64,000 nt of DNA, taken from the NCBI GenBank assembly GCA_019636235.1, contig JAHBXW010000012.1, positions 62,001 to 126,000 of the forward strand, in the 5' to 3' direction. The first letter of the stretch is position 1. Each line of letters begins with the position of its first letter. Positions 7,091 through 16,330 of this stretch are shown here, piece after piece. The position numbers were made by a program, and so were the translations under genes. This stretch comes from Planctomyces sp. (GTDB lineage: Bacteria; Planctomycetota; Planctomycetia; Planctomycetales; Planctomycetaceae). Below the pieces are notes generated by a model, which had not been told where the DNA came from, searched no databases, and was given only the letters and a program-made list of their open reading frames with translations.

Positions 7091-9481
7091 ATGCCGATGC
7101 GATGGTCGCTGTTGATTCTCTTGCTCTGTCCCTGCGTCGCGTTGGCCCAGGCGCCGCCGACGCTTCCGAACACACAGCCGCTGGAGCTGGACGCCCCGCT
7201 CGACGTCGTCATGGTGCAGGGCATCAATGCGTTCGCCGAGCAGGAGATCGGGCTCAGCCGCGACCGGCGGGCACGGCACTGGAATCGGGATTACACCAGC
7301 CCCGAGGCGTACGCGGCCAGCATCGCGGCGAACCGGGAGCGATTCCGGACCATCATCGGGGCGGTGAATCCTCGCGCGGAAGCTCCGCGAGTGCTCTTCG
7401 ATTTTGGACCGACGACGACAGAACGGCGCCAGCGGACGCCCCGGTATTCCCGACTTCGAGCGGACGTCCTCCCGGGCGTCAGCGTCGAGTTTGTGGACTT
7501 CGCCCGGGATCCCAATGCTGCGCGAATGATACTCATTCCCGATGCCGAATGGGCGCCGGAAGAGGTGGCCATGCGGCTGCCTGCCGAAGCCGGCAGGTCC
7601 CGAACGGCACGGCGGATTTTCGATCATGGGATCGGCATGTTCGTGCCTCAGCTGATCAATCGCAGCGACGAGCATTCGGGACATCCCGATATTCGCTTCA
7701 CGAATCAGCCGCACCGGGAGTTCCTGTATCGCCCGGCATTCGAACTGGGCCGGCACCTGATTGGCTACGAGGTGCAGAAGATTCAGACTCTCGTTGATCT
7801 CCAGATCTCCCGGGGTCAGGGGAGCGGCCAGGCCGACGCGCCCGTCGTCGTCTGGGGCATTGGCGAGGGGGGGCTGCTGGCGATGGCCGCGGCCGCTGTC
7901 GATCCGCGGATCGACGTCTGCATCGTCTCGGGCTATTTCAACGAACGCGAGGGGGTCTGGCAGGAACCGATCTATCGAAATGTCTGGCGGCAGCTCGACG
8001 AATTCGGCGATGCCGACATCGCGAGTCTGATCGCGCCCCGGCGGCTGATCATCGAGGCCTGCGCGGCGCCGGAGGTCGACGGCCCCCCCGCCCCGCGCGA
8101 CGGACGGTCCGGCGCGGCGCCCGGCCGGATCCGCACGCCGGACCTCGCGGCCGTGGAACGCGAGTTTGATCGCGCGAAGGTGCACTTCGAGCGACTGGGC
8201 GTGGCGGACCGCATCCAACTGATCCGCGCCGGCGACGGACGGGACCCCGCCGGGAGCGATGAAACGATCGCCGCCGTTCTGGCGGCCTTCAATATCGACA
8301 CTCCCGTCGTGCCTCCCAAGGAGTATCAGCCGCCCGCCGTCGATGAGCGCATCGTGGACCTCGTCCAGGCCCGCCAGAAACGTCAGATCGACGAGCTGCG
8401 AGATTACACGCAGCGGCTGCTGCACGTCTCCGACAAAGCCCGCGACAAGGTCTGGGCGAAGGCGGACCGGTCGTCTCTGGAGGCTTGGCAACAGACGCAG
8501 GAGCCGTACCGAGATTTCGTTTACGACGAACTGATCGGCCGGATTCCGTATGACCTCAACGCGCCGAATCCGAGGTCGCGGAAGGTGATCGACGAGCCGA
8601 CGCATGCCGGGTACGAGGTTGTCCTCGATGTGTTCGCCTCGGAAGGCGGGGGGGAGCCCGTCATCGCCGGCGGCATCCTGCTCGTTCCAAAAGACCTCAA
8701 GCCCGGAGAAGCGCGGCCCTGCGTCGTCTGCCAGCACGGCCTGGAGGGGACGCCCATGGACACGATCGTCACCGACCCCAACGCCTCGGGGTTCGGCCCG
8801 TACAAGGGATTCAGCACTCAACTCGTGCAGCGCGGATTCATCGTTTACGCGCCGCAGAACCCCTACCGCGGCCAGGACGAATTCCGCGTCATCCAGCGAA
8901 AATCCAACCCCCTCGGCCGGTCGCTGTTCAGCTACATCGTTCCGCAGCACCAGCAGACTCTGAACTGGCTGTCGACGCTGCCGTATGTCGACCGCGACCG
9001 GATCGGTTTTTACGGGCTGTCGTACGGCGGAAAGACGGCGATGCGCGTGCCGCCGCTGCTGCCGCCGGGGGCGGCGGGCCCGGGATCGCCGGGGTATTGT
9101 CTGTCGATCTGTTCGGCCGACTTCAATGAATGGGTGCTGAAGAACGCGACGACCGAGGATCGCTACAGCTACGTTTTCACCGGAGAGTACGAGATCTTCG
9201 AGTGGAACATGGGGCACGTCGCGAATTACGCGGAGCTGGCGTCCCTGATGACGCCGCGGCCATTCATGGTCGAGCGCGGGCACGACGACGGCGTGGCGCC
9301 GGATGAGTGGGTGGCGTGGGAATTCGCCAAGGTCCAGCGGCACTACGACAAGCTGGGCATCGGCGATCGCGCCGAAATGGAGGTCTTCAATGGCCCGCAC
9401 ACGATCAACGGCCAGGGGACGTTCGACTTCCTGCACCGGCATCTGAAATGGCCCGCCACGAACCCCCTGGACGGCATTTGA
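7091..9481 (+). CDS. Secreted alpha/beta hydrolase of prolyl-oligopeptidase/acetylxylan-esterase type with a duplicated, degenerate N-terminal domain
   Basis: A 796-residue exported protein. The ATG at 7091 (AGGTGA 5 nt upstream) gives a signal peptide ending near ALAQA. The C-terminal hydrolase domain (about 500-790) has the nucleophile elbow YGLSYGG (Ser 644), an acidic pair in RGHDDGVAP (about 732-733) and a His in FNGPHTINGQ (about 770), a complete catalytic triad. The N-terminal half (about 35-400) also looks hydrolase-like, but its elbow reads WGIGEGG, with Gly where Ser should be (about 258). So one domain is probably active and the other is not. The substrate is unknown; periplasmic esterase or peptidase is likely. 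Confidence 0.8.
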   Translation: MPMRWSLLILLLCPCVALAQAPPTLPNTQPLELDAPLDVVMVQGINAFAEQEIGLSRDRRARHWNRDYTSPEAYAASIAANRERFRTIIGAVNPRAEAPRVLFDFGPTTTERRQRTPRYSRLRADVLPGVSVEFVDFARDPNAARMILIPDAEWAPEEVAMRLPAEAGRSRTARRIFDHGIGMFVPQLINRSDEHSGHPDIRFTNQPHREFLYRPAFELGRHLIGYEVQKIQTLVDLQISRGQGSGQADAPVVVWGIGEGGLLAMAAAAVDPRIDVCIVSGYFNEREGVWQEPIYRNVWRQLDEFGDADIASLIAPRRLIIEACAAPEVDGPPAPRDGRSGAAPGRIRTPDLAAVEREFDRAKVHFERLGVADRIQLIRAGDGRDPAGSDETIAAVLAAFNIDTPVVPPKEYQPPAVDERIVDLVQARQKRQIDELRDYTQRLLHVSDKARDKVWAKADRSSLEAWQQTQEPYRDFVYDELIGRIPYDLNAPNPRSRKVIDEPTHAGYEVVLDVFASEGGGEPVIAGGILLVPKDLKPGEARPCVVCQHGLEGTPMDTIVTDPNASGFGPYKGFSTQLVQRGFIVYAPQNPYRGQDEFRVIQRKSNPLGRSLFSYIVPQHQQTLNWLSTLPYVDRDRIGFYGLSYGGKTAMRVPPLLPPGAAGPGSPGYCLSICSADFNEWVLKNATTEDRYSYVFTGEYEIFEWNMGHVANYAELASLMTPRPFMVERGHDDGVAPDEWVAWEFAKVQRHYDKLGIGDRAEMEVFNGPHTINGQGTFDFLHRHLKWPATNPLDGI

Positions 9482-9521
9482 TTCCGCTCGCAGCGATCCG
9501 GGATGGCCGGGCCGCCGGGGG

Positions 9522-11309
9522 TCATCGCCGTCGCTGCATCGCGCGCATCACGTTTTCAAACGTCTGCACATCCCGGTCGGTGAGGCGATAGACGTCGATT
9601 GAATCGCCAATCCGCGCGACCGGCTTGAACAGTCGGAAGTAGAAGAACTCGTCCAGGTCGATGGCCCGCGCGCCCCCCTGCCCGTCCGGCGCGGCGTGCG
9701 GCCGGCCCATCACGTAGTTCACGCTGACCGCGTACACGCCCGGTTCAGGATGCCGCGAGGGAGGCAGCCGATAGCGGATGCCCACAGCCTCGGGCCGCAG
9801 CGTTCCGAAGTACGCCAGACCGATCTCGTCGATGTTCTCCGCATCGAGCCAGGCCTTCAGGCCGTCCAGGTCCTGTCCCCAGTCGAGGTTCGAGTCGACG
9901 AGACGTTCCCGTCCGCCAATCGGCCCTCCCGCCCATTCATTGAAGTAGGCCAGGTGATAGGGATGACAGCGCAGGCCCGCCAGCGACCCCGCGGCCGCCA
10001 CGACGACCAGCCCCTTCGCCAGCCAGCGCCGCGGCTCGTTCCACAAACGTCCCAGCCGTCCCACGAACACGCAGCCCAGCGCGACGCAGGGCAGCACGTA
10101 GCGCACGCCGAGCTGCATGTTCTCGCGCGAGGCCACAAACAACAGCAGCGCCGCCGGCGCCAGCAGGAACAGGCTCCGCCGAAAGTCCCGGGGCGGCCGG
10201 GCCAGGGAAACCACCGCCATACCGAACAACAGCAGCGTGCCCAGCGGCAGCTTGTAGACCAGGGCCTTCACGTAGTACAGCGGCCGGCCGTGAACGGTCC
10301 ACTGGCCGTCGAGATAGACCGGGTGCTGCTGTTCCATGATGGCCCGTTGATCGTCAATCCCGCAGAGAAAGTCGGCGGGCAGCGGGACGGGCAATCGGCG
10401 GAATGTGGACACCGCTTGCTGAAGTCTGGAGACGGCCTGACTGCGAAAGGCGAAGTCCCCCAGCGGCCGGCCCGTTCCCTGGAACAGGTACGCGGCGTTG
10501 AGAACCAGGAGGCTCACGCCCAGCCCGACCAGCCAGCGTCCGGCGACGCGGCCCTTTGAGGGGCGTTCCAAGGACGGAGGACGATCGCACAGAAACCAGC
10601 CCACCGCGCACAGCGGATACAGCAGCAGATTCGTGTATTTGAGCGCCTGCGCCGCGCCGAGCATCGCGCCCCAGCCCAATGCCCGCCCCCAGGTCGGCTG
10701 TTCCGCGAACCGCATCAACAGCGGCAGGACCGTCACGAATCCCAATACGGCCGCCATGTCGGTCGTGACGAGCGCACCGTGAGCGATCGTGTTCGGGTTC
10801 AGACACCAGACGACCGCGGCCAGCGCGCCGCCCGCCGGCCCGTACAACCGCCAGGTCCATGCCACGAGCGCGCCGCTGGCCGCCAGAGACAGCATCAGCG
10901 CCATCACACGGCCGCGAAAATACAGGCTGCGGAAAGTCTGGGGATTCTCGCGGACGAATGCGTCTCCATATTCGCCCATCGGCCGCGGCCCAGCGGGGAC
11001 CTCCTGCCTCGCGGAAGCCGCGACCGGCGCGGCCGCCCAGGCCCGCAACAACGGCGGATTCAGCGGCTCCCAGTCGAATCGTCCTGTCCGCCAGTACAGG
11101 ACGCCGACCGGCAGATGCCAGTATTCGTCATGCGTGACGCTCGCCGTTGCGGCGAACTGCAGCGACAGCGCCGCCTGTGCCAGCAGCGCCGCGGCCACGA
11201 TGACGGCCGCGCTGCGCCCTCGTCCGCGCGCATCCGGGCGGGCCGGCGCCGAGGACGTCTCGGTTGGCGCTCGGGAGGCCGGTCCGGAGGGGCGGGCGGG
11301 AGTTGTCAT
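9522..11309 (-). CDS. Polytopic membrane glycosyltransferase-like protein (GT39/ArnT-like)
   Basis: A 595-residue integral membrane protein with about ten hydrophobic segments. The first periplasmic loop has THDEYWHLPVGVLYWRTG, matching the acidic catalytic loop (D/E) after the first span in lipid-linked-sugar glycosyltransferases. The C-terminal soluble part has a DSNLDWGQDLDGLKAWLD stretch that I associate with planctomycete and myxobacterial GT39-like proteins. Donor and acceptor are unknown. The YfhO-like gene upstream runs in the same direction with a 129-bp gap, so they may act in one glycosylation pathway. Confidence 0.7.
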   Translation of the reverse strand: MTTPARPSGPASRAPTETSSAPARPDARGRGRSAAVIVAAALLAQAALSLQFAATASVTHDEYWHLPVGVLYWRTGRFDWEPLNPPLLRAWAAAPVAASARQEVPAGPRPMGEYGDAFVRENPQTFRSLYFRGRVMALMLSLAASGALVAWTWRLYGPAGGALAAVVWCLNPNTIAHGALVTTDMAAVLGFVTVLPLLMRFAEQPTWGRALGWGAMLGAAQALKYTNLLLYPLCAVGWFLCDRPPSLERPSKGRVAGRWLVGLGVSLLVLNAAYLFQGTGRPLGDFAFRSQAVSRLQQAVSTFRRLPVPLPADFLCGIDDQRAIMEQQHPVYLDGQWTVHGRPLYYVKALVYKLPLGTLLLFGMAVVSLARPPRDFRRSLFLLAPAALLLFVASRENMQLGVRYVLPCVALGCVFVGRLGRLWNEPRRWLAKGLVVVAAAGSLAGLRCHPYHLAYFNEWAGGPIGGRERLVDSNLDWGQDLDGLKAWLDAENIDEIGLAYFGTLRPEAVGIRYRLPPSRHPEPGVYAVSVNYVMGRPHAAPDGQGGARAIDLDEFFYFRLFKPVARIGDSIDVYRLTDRDVQTFENVMRAMQRRR

Positions 11310-11438
11310 GGAGTCAACACAGGACGGCTCGCTGCGGAGCGTTTGCGGCGCGACGGCATTGCGGTCGCGGGTCCGTCGCTCATTGGAACGTTCGCCGACC
11401 GCGACGGGAACTCCTCCGCGTCGTCGGCCCTCTGCAGA

Positions 11439-13535
11439 TCATGATGGGGCATTCGCGTTTGGCGCACTGGAACGGTTCGACGCTTCTGATCGCAACGCCC
11501 GTCGCCGCACTGTGAGTCGCAGCCAGCACCAGCCGGCCAAAACGCACAGCGACGCCCCGCCGACGACCGCGCCCAGCCAGACGCTGCGCGGCGCGTACCG
11601 CCACTCGACGCGATGGCGACCGGGCGGAATCGTCGTTGACCGGAACATGTCCTCCCAGGTCGCTGACTCGGCCGACGCGCCGTCAATCTCCACGCGCCAG
11701 CCGGGGTACGACAGATCCAGCAATGCCAGCTCTCCACCGCCAGCGCTGTCGACGTCGAGTACGATTCGCTCCCGCCCCTGCTCCACAAACGTCACCGTCG
11801 CCTCGGCATCTCCCTCGACAAAGGCCCGGGGACGGGGGCCGCGAAGCCGGTACAGGTACAGCGGCTGCCGAAACCGGGCCCAGGCCGCATTCAGAAAGCG
11901 ATCATCCACAACCCCCAGCGTTTCGACCGGCCACACGGCCAGGTCCAGCGGCTCGTACCGCAGCACGTGCGTCACGCCGGCCTGCTGCAGCCAACGGACC
12001 TGTCGCTGAATGTCCTCGGGAGAACTGCGCTCGTCGATGGAGGGGATCGCGAGTCGTGTGTCGTAGTACGCCGCAGGGCCGATGCCCAGGTATTCGGGAA
12101 CGCAGTTCACTCCCAGAAGGGTCGGCAGATTCGGTCCCGGCGCGAACAGCCGCACGGGCGCGGGTTCCTGCGCCAGCAGACGCCGGACTTCGCTCTCGGC
12201 GACATGCTTGATGGGCGGATCGGGGATCATCTGGATGTTCGTCACCCAGCGGCTGACGAACCACAGGTCAACGACGCACAGTCCGCCAATCGCGGCGACG
12301 ACGAGACCGCGCAGCGCTTTGCCGCGGATGCGGCCGAGCAGCCGGTCGAGGACCGCCCCCGCCCCCAGCGCCACGGCCCACGTCGTCACGATGCCGTATC
12401 GCCCCGGACCGGCGAAGAAGCTCACCCCGGGCAACGATTTCAGCCACAGGACGGGCCAGCCGGTGGCCATGACGACGGCGCCCAGTCCCAGCCCGGCCCA
12501 CAGCAGACCGCGGCGCGTCGGCCGCGCGCCGCGCTTCAGACCCGCCAGCCCGCCAGCCACAAGCAGATAAAAACCCGCCGCGCTGAAGTACAAGTGGGCC
12601 TCGATCTTGTTCGTGCTGCCGTCGGGCGCGGGTGGCGAGCCCCAATTGGTCGACCACAGCGCCTGATCCGGATTCATGTCCGGTCCGTACCACATCAGCG
12701 GCCACAGCGCCTGGCTGAGATACCAGGGGGGCAGGTGTCCGTAGGTCTGCTTCTCGTAGCTGTCGCGCTGGCTCAGCGACTTCAATTCCACCGTCGGCAG
12801 GAGCTGCGGCGCCGCCAGGCCGAACCCGAGCGTCACCGCAACCAGCCAGCCGGCGATGGGCTTCCACGCCGGACGCATTCGCGGATCCAGCCCCTCCTTC
12901 GCGAAGCAGGTTCGCACCAGCAGATAAACGCTCGTCGTCGCCAGTGCGATGAACGCCAGGTTGAAGTGTCCTGCCAGCAGGAATTGCGACAGCGCAAGCG
13001 CCGTCGCGATCAGCCATCGCTGCCGGCCGGTCTGCAGATAGCTTTCCGCGCACCACAGAATCGCCGGAAACCAGACGCCGCCGAAGATCGCCCATTCCAG
13101 GCACGCCCGCGGCGGGAACCAGCCGTACACGAAGACCGTCGCCGCCAGTCCGGCGCCCCAGTGGCCCAGGCCCAGCCGCCGACCCAACAGCCAGGCGGCC
13201 ACCCACGCGGCGATGTAATGCAGCAGGTGCGTCGCGTTGTAGGCCGCGTTCACCGGCAGCAGCCGGTACAGGAGAAGGTGCGGCAGGTATAGCGCCCCCG
13301 TCTGACTCTCCGCGTGCTGGGGGTAACCGAAACTGACCAGCGGGTTCCAGAGCGGGATTCGCCCTTCGCGGAGGGCCTCGGCGTACACGACCTTCTGCGG
13401 GAAGTAATAGGTGTACGTGTCGCCGCCGATGACGCCGCCGCCCGTCCACAGCGGCCCCCAGAACAGGCCGGCGAGAAACACGGATACGGCGCACGCGCCG
13501 GCGAACGACAGGGGGCGGATCACGAGCGGCGACAT
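11439..13535 (-). CDS. YfhO-family polytopic membrane protein
   Basis: A 698-residue protein with about 12 spans. It has the YfhO-type beginning: a first span, then GGDTYTYYFPQKVVYAEALREG and IPLWNPLVSFGYPQHAESQ, the conserved acidic and aromatic first loop, and later a C-terminal soluble beta domain. In other bacteria YfhO relatives glycosylate cell-wall polymers with lipid-linked sugars. I use ATG 13535, which places the first span at the N-terminus; the frame is open to 13724. It lies next to a GT39-like gene on the same strand, which supports a shared envelope-sugar role. Confidence 0.78.
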   Translation of the reverse strand: MSPLVIRPLSFAGACAVSVFLAGLFWGPLWTGGGVIGGDTYTYYFPQKVVYAEALREGRIPLWNPLVSFGYPQHAESQTGALYLPHLLLYRLLPVNAAYNATHLLHYIAAWVAAWLLGRRLGLGHWGAGLAATVFVYGWFPPRACLEWAIFGGVWFPAILWCAESYLQTGRQRWLIATALALSQFLLAGHFNLAFIALATTSVYLLVRTCFAKEGLDPRMRPAWKPIAGWLVAVTLGFGLAAPQLLPTVELKSLSQRDSYEKQTYGHLPPWYLSQALWPLMWYGPDMNPDQALWSTNWGSPPAPDGSTNKIEAHLYFSAAGFYLLVAGGLAGLKRGARPTRRGLLWAGLGLGAVVMATGWPVLWLKSLPGVSFFAGPGRYGIVTTWAVALGAGAVLDRLLGRIRGKALRGLVVAAIGGLCVVDLWFVSRWVTNIQMIPDPPIKHVAESEVRRLLAQEPAPVRLFAPGPNLPTLLGVNCVPEYLGIGPAAYYDTRLAIPSIDERSSPEDIQRQVRWLQQAGVTHVLRYEPLDLAVWPVETLGVVDDRFLNAAWARFRQPLYLYRLRGPRPRAFVEGDAEATVTFVEQGRERIVLDVDSAGGGELALLDLSYPGWRVEIDGASAESATWEDMFRSTTIPPGRHRVEWRYAPRSVWLGAVVGGASLCVLAGWCWLRLTVRRRALRSEASNRSSAPNANAPS

Positions 13536-13758
13536 CCCCGGCCGGCACGGCACGTTCCTTGCTCCCAGCAGAGTTGTCGGCGGCGACCATTCCAGAGGAA
13601 CCACGCCCACGACACGGTTTCCAGAGTCATTGCACGTCACAACGGTTGAGAAGTCGCCTCTCCGGCAGCAGGATGCGGCCGGGCGGGGAAATTCGTGTGT
13701 AACTTCGACACGAACTGGATGCAAATCTTACAAACCGTCCGCGGTCGGAGCTTCAAGG

Positions 13759-15255
13759 ATGAAGGCCGTCTCGTTGCTGCTGGTGTCTCTGTTCGGGGCC
13801 GCTCCCCGCGGAGAAGTGCTTGAGTTTTCGTCGCGGAACTGCGGTCCCTGTCAGCAGATGGCGCCGATCGTCTCTCGCCTGCTGCGTGACGGCCAGCCCA
13901 TCCGTGCGATCGACGTCGCGCAGGACCCGGGCACGGCCCAGCGGCACAATGTCAGCCTGCTGCCCACGTTCCTGCTGATCGTCGACGGCCAGGAGGTCGA
14001 GCGGATCACCGGAGCGCAGTCCGAAGACCGCATCCGGCAAATGCTGGCGCGCATTCCCAGCGGGACGGCCACGCCGACCGCGTCGCCGATCGCCATCGAA
14101 CTGGGCGAACCGACGTCCCAGCCGCAGCCGCGGCCCCGCTCGGGAGAAGGCGTCATCGCCGAAGCCTCCATTGAGCAGCCCGAAACCCGATCCGGCGTGC
14201 TGGGCGAGTTCCCCCGCCTGTTCCGCCGGACTCCGAAACCGCAGCCCGAGATTCGCGGCCAGGATCAGGAACTCGGAGGATCGCCGAGCCGCAGCGGCGA
14301 GGCCGCATACGCCGCCAGCATGCGAATTGTCGTCACCGCGGGCGGCACGAAGCAGCTCGGATCGGGAACAGTCATCGACAGCCGTGCCGGCCGCACAACC
14401 GTCCTCACCAGCGCCAGCCTGTTCGCCCAGCACAGCGACGCCGCGAAGATCGAGGTCAGCGTTCCGGGAACGGCGACGCCGCGGACGTACGTCGGCCGTT
14501 TGCTGGCGGCGGATTACGATGCCGACGTCGGCATCGTCGCGATCAACACCGACGCGCCGCTGCCCAGCGCCGCCATCGCGCCGGCGGAACGCGCGCCGGC
14601 GGTCGGCATGCGGGTCGTCAGCATTGGAGCGAACGACGGGCAGGAACTCGTTCGCCAGCAGACCCGGGTCACCGCGGTCAACAAGTACTCGGGTCCGGAC
14701 AACCTCGAGTGCGCCGGGCTGCCACTGCAGGGACGCTGCGGCGGCGGCCTGTTCAACGACCAGGGCGAACTTGTCGGCATCTGCGTCGCCAGCGGCGAGG
14801 CCCCGGACACGGGAATGTACGCCGGCCTGCTGGCGATCCACGATGTCCTGCGCAAGAACGGGCTCGAGTCGCTGATCGCGCCCGCGGCCGCAGCGCGGCC
14901 AATGATCGCCTCCGCCGAGATCGATCTCGGAGAGCCCTCCGCCGCGCCGTCCGGAGCGGAAGACCTGTTCGCGAACCCGGACGTCGATCTGGCGTCGTAC
15001 ACGTCCATGGAAGGCCCGGCGCCCGGGAACGGCTCCGGTTCGCCGCTGTCCGGCGTCCGGGACGAAGACCTGGAAGTCGTCGTGGTGCTGCGCAATCGCA
15101 AGTCGCCCGATGCCGCCAGCAAAGTGATGGTGATCCACCGCGCCAGCCCGAAGACCATGGCGCTGCTTCGCGGGGAACTCAATCCCTCGGCGGGAACGGC
15201 GATGGCCCGCAGCGGCGACTCCCGCAGCGCGGCCGACGCGCGGGAATGGCGGTGA
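13759..15255 (+). CDS. Thioredoxin domain fused to a trypsin-like domain lacking normal catalytic residues
   Basis: A 498-residue protein, probably exported: a short hydrophobic start, then a thioredoxin domain (about 15-100) with redox motif CGPC at 28-31 and the cis-Pro loop LLPTF. A linker is followed by a chymotrypsin-fold domain (about 180-370). The His position reads LTSASLF (no His), the Asp region DADVGIV (Asp about 256) is kept, and the nucleophile motif reads GRCGGGLF with Cys 327 where GxSGG has Ser. It is therefore a pseudo-protease, or a Cys-nucleophile variant without the usual base. The C-terminal 120 residues match nothing I know. Start chosen at the thioredoxin domain; AAGGA-like sequence precedes it. 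Confidence 0.8.
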   Translation: MKAVSLLLVSLFGAAPRGEVLEFSSRNCGPCQQMAPIVSRLLRDGQPIRAIDVAQDPGTAQRHNVSLLPTFLLIVDGQEVERITGAQSEDRIRQMLARIPSGTATPTASPIAIELGEPTSQPQPRPRSGEGVIAEASIEQPETRSGVLGEFPRLFRRTPKPQPEIRGQDQELGGSPSRSGEAAYAASMRIVVTAGGTKQLGSGTVIDSRAGRTTVLTSASLFAQHSDAAKIEVSVPGTATPRTYVGRLLAADYDADVGIVAINTDAPLPSAAIAPAERAPAVGMRVVSIGANDGQELVRQQTRVTAVNKYSGPDNLECAGLPLQGRCGGGLFNDQGELVGICVASGEAPDTGMYAGLLAIHDVLRKNGLESLIAPAAAARPMIASAEIDLGEPSAAPSGAEDLFANPDVDLASYTSMEGPAPGNGSGSPLSGVRDEDLEVVVVLRNRKSPDAASKVMVIHRASPKTMALLRGELNPSAGTAMARSGDSRSAADAREWR

Positions 15256-15269
15256 ACCGCCGGTTCCCG
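15241..15269 (+). terminator. Hairpin over the stop codon of the thioredoxin/protease gene
   Basis: CGGGAA (15241-15246) pairs with TTCCCG (15264-15269) and GGCGG (15248-15252) with CCGCC (15257-15261) around a TGAA loop that contains the stop. There is no T-tract, so it may act as a terminator or a 3' stability element. A second perfect palindrome, ACGGGCGCGCCCGT, lies at 15294-15307 in the same convergent gap. Confidence 0.35.
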
Positions 15270-15382
15270 AGTCGACGTCCGGGATGATCGATAACGGGCG
15301 CGCCCGTATCCACGAAGCGGCGGCGCCCGCGGAGATGGCGTCCGCCGTCTGCTGTTGCGCCCGCGGATGGCTAAAGCCTGAA

Positions 15383-16324
15383 TCACGGACCGCCGGGCGG
15401 ATTCTCCACTGCCGCCGGATCGTCCGGGCCGCCCCAGGGATTCGCCGGCGGCACTCCGGCGTCGCGCGGCCGTTTCGGCAGCCGCGGAATGAACAGCCGC
15501 ACCGCGAGCGACAATACAATCGCTGCCCCGGCCATCAGCAGCAGCGTTGACCGCGCCGAGGGAGGTCCGATGCGACGCACGGGAGGCGTCGCGGGCGCCG
15601 CCGCCGCTGAGACCTTCCAGCCGGGCGCGATCAGCACTGGAGCCACCGCCGCACCGCCCGGCGTCGCATAACCCATGAGTTTGAAAAAATACCCGGATGT
15701 GCGGGCCGGAATTGAAATTTCGATCCCGGGACGCAGGTCGCCCGAAATCGTCGGCGCGATCACCCGCCAGGGCATCGTCCCGGATTCCTCGGTGAACACC
15801 CACGCGTCATACAGTTCCCCCTCCGGGTCGGGCGTCAGTCGCTCGTTGCAGCGCTGCAGGCGGCGCACGGTCCCTTCGATCCGCAGCAGCTCGCCGCGAA
15901 ACTCCTCGGGCCGCTGCTTCAAGTCCGCGATCGGAACGTTTGCCAGCCCGGCTTCGCCGACGGCCTGCTGCGGCAGCTCGGATGCGGCGGCCAGCAGCGC
16001 CTCCACGACATCCTGCTCCTGACGCAGCAAGCCCACCTGTCGCTCTTCGATCCGCTCCCACAGGCCCGCGTCGATATCCGCCTGCTGCTCGACGTCGGCC
16101 GCGGTCCCGCGGGAGACGACCTCGACCTTCACCGCGGAGGCGACGTCCGGCCCGGCGGCCGCCTGCCCCGAAGCATTCGGGAACATCCAGTCCCACGTCG
16201 ATGGCCGGCCCACGATTGGAATCGCCAGCAGCACCATCGCCAGCAACAGGCACATCGTCCCCAGGGGCAGCACCGTGCGGCGCGGCGGAGACACGTGCGT
16301 GATCAGGCGCTTGCGCGGCGGCAT
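15383..16324 (-). CDS. Two-span membrane protein of unknown function
   Basis: A 313-residue protein with one span near residues 18-40 and a second near 255-277. Between them is a soluble region with a helical part (about 70-120) and an OB-like or beta-rich part around ELLRIEGTVRRLQR and DAWVFTEESGTMPWRVIAP. The C-terminal tail after span 2 is Pro-rich. I do not recognise a named family. It is the last gene of the long minus-strand series, 6 bp after the PVC heme protein gene, so it is probably co-transcribed and may tether or accompany that protein. Confidence 0.6.
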   Translation of the reverse strand: MPPRKRLITHVSPPRRTVLPLGTMCLLLAMVLLAIPIVGRPSTWDWMFPNASGQAAAGPDVASAVKVEVVSRGTAADVEQQADIDAGLWERIEERQVGLLRQEQDVVEALLAAASELPQQAVGEAGLANVPIADLKQRPEEFRGELLRIEGTVRRLQRCNERLTPDPEGELYDAWVFTEESGTMPWRVIAPTISGDLRPGIEISIPARTSGYFFKLMGYATPGGAAVAPVLIAPGWKVSAAAAPATPPVRRIGPPSARSTLLLMAGAAIVLSLAVRLFIPRLPKRPRDAGVPPANPWGGPDDPAAVENPPGGP

Positions 16325-16330
16325 GAGCGT

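Noticed and set aside
7079-9442. A long minus-strand open frame over the hydrolase gene
   Set aside because: It is a shadow of the plus-strand hydrolase; no motif and very Arg-rich.
13536-13724. Longer N-terminus for the YfhO-like protein
   Set aside because: The extra residues are Cys/Arg-rich and would put non-membrane sequence before the first span; ATG 13535 fits better.
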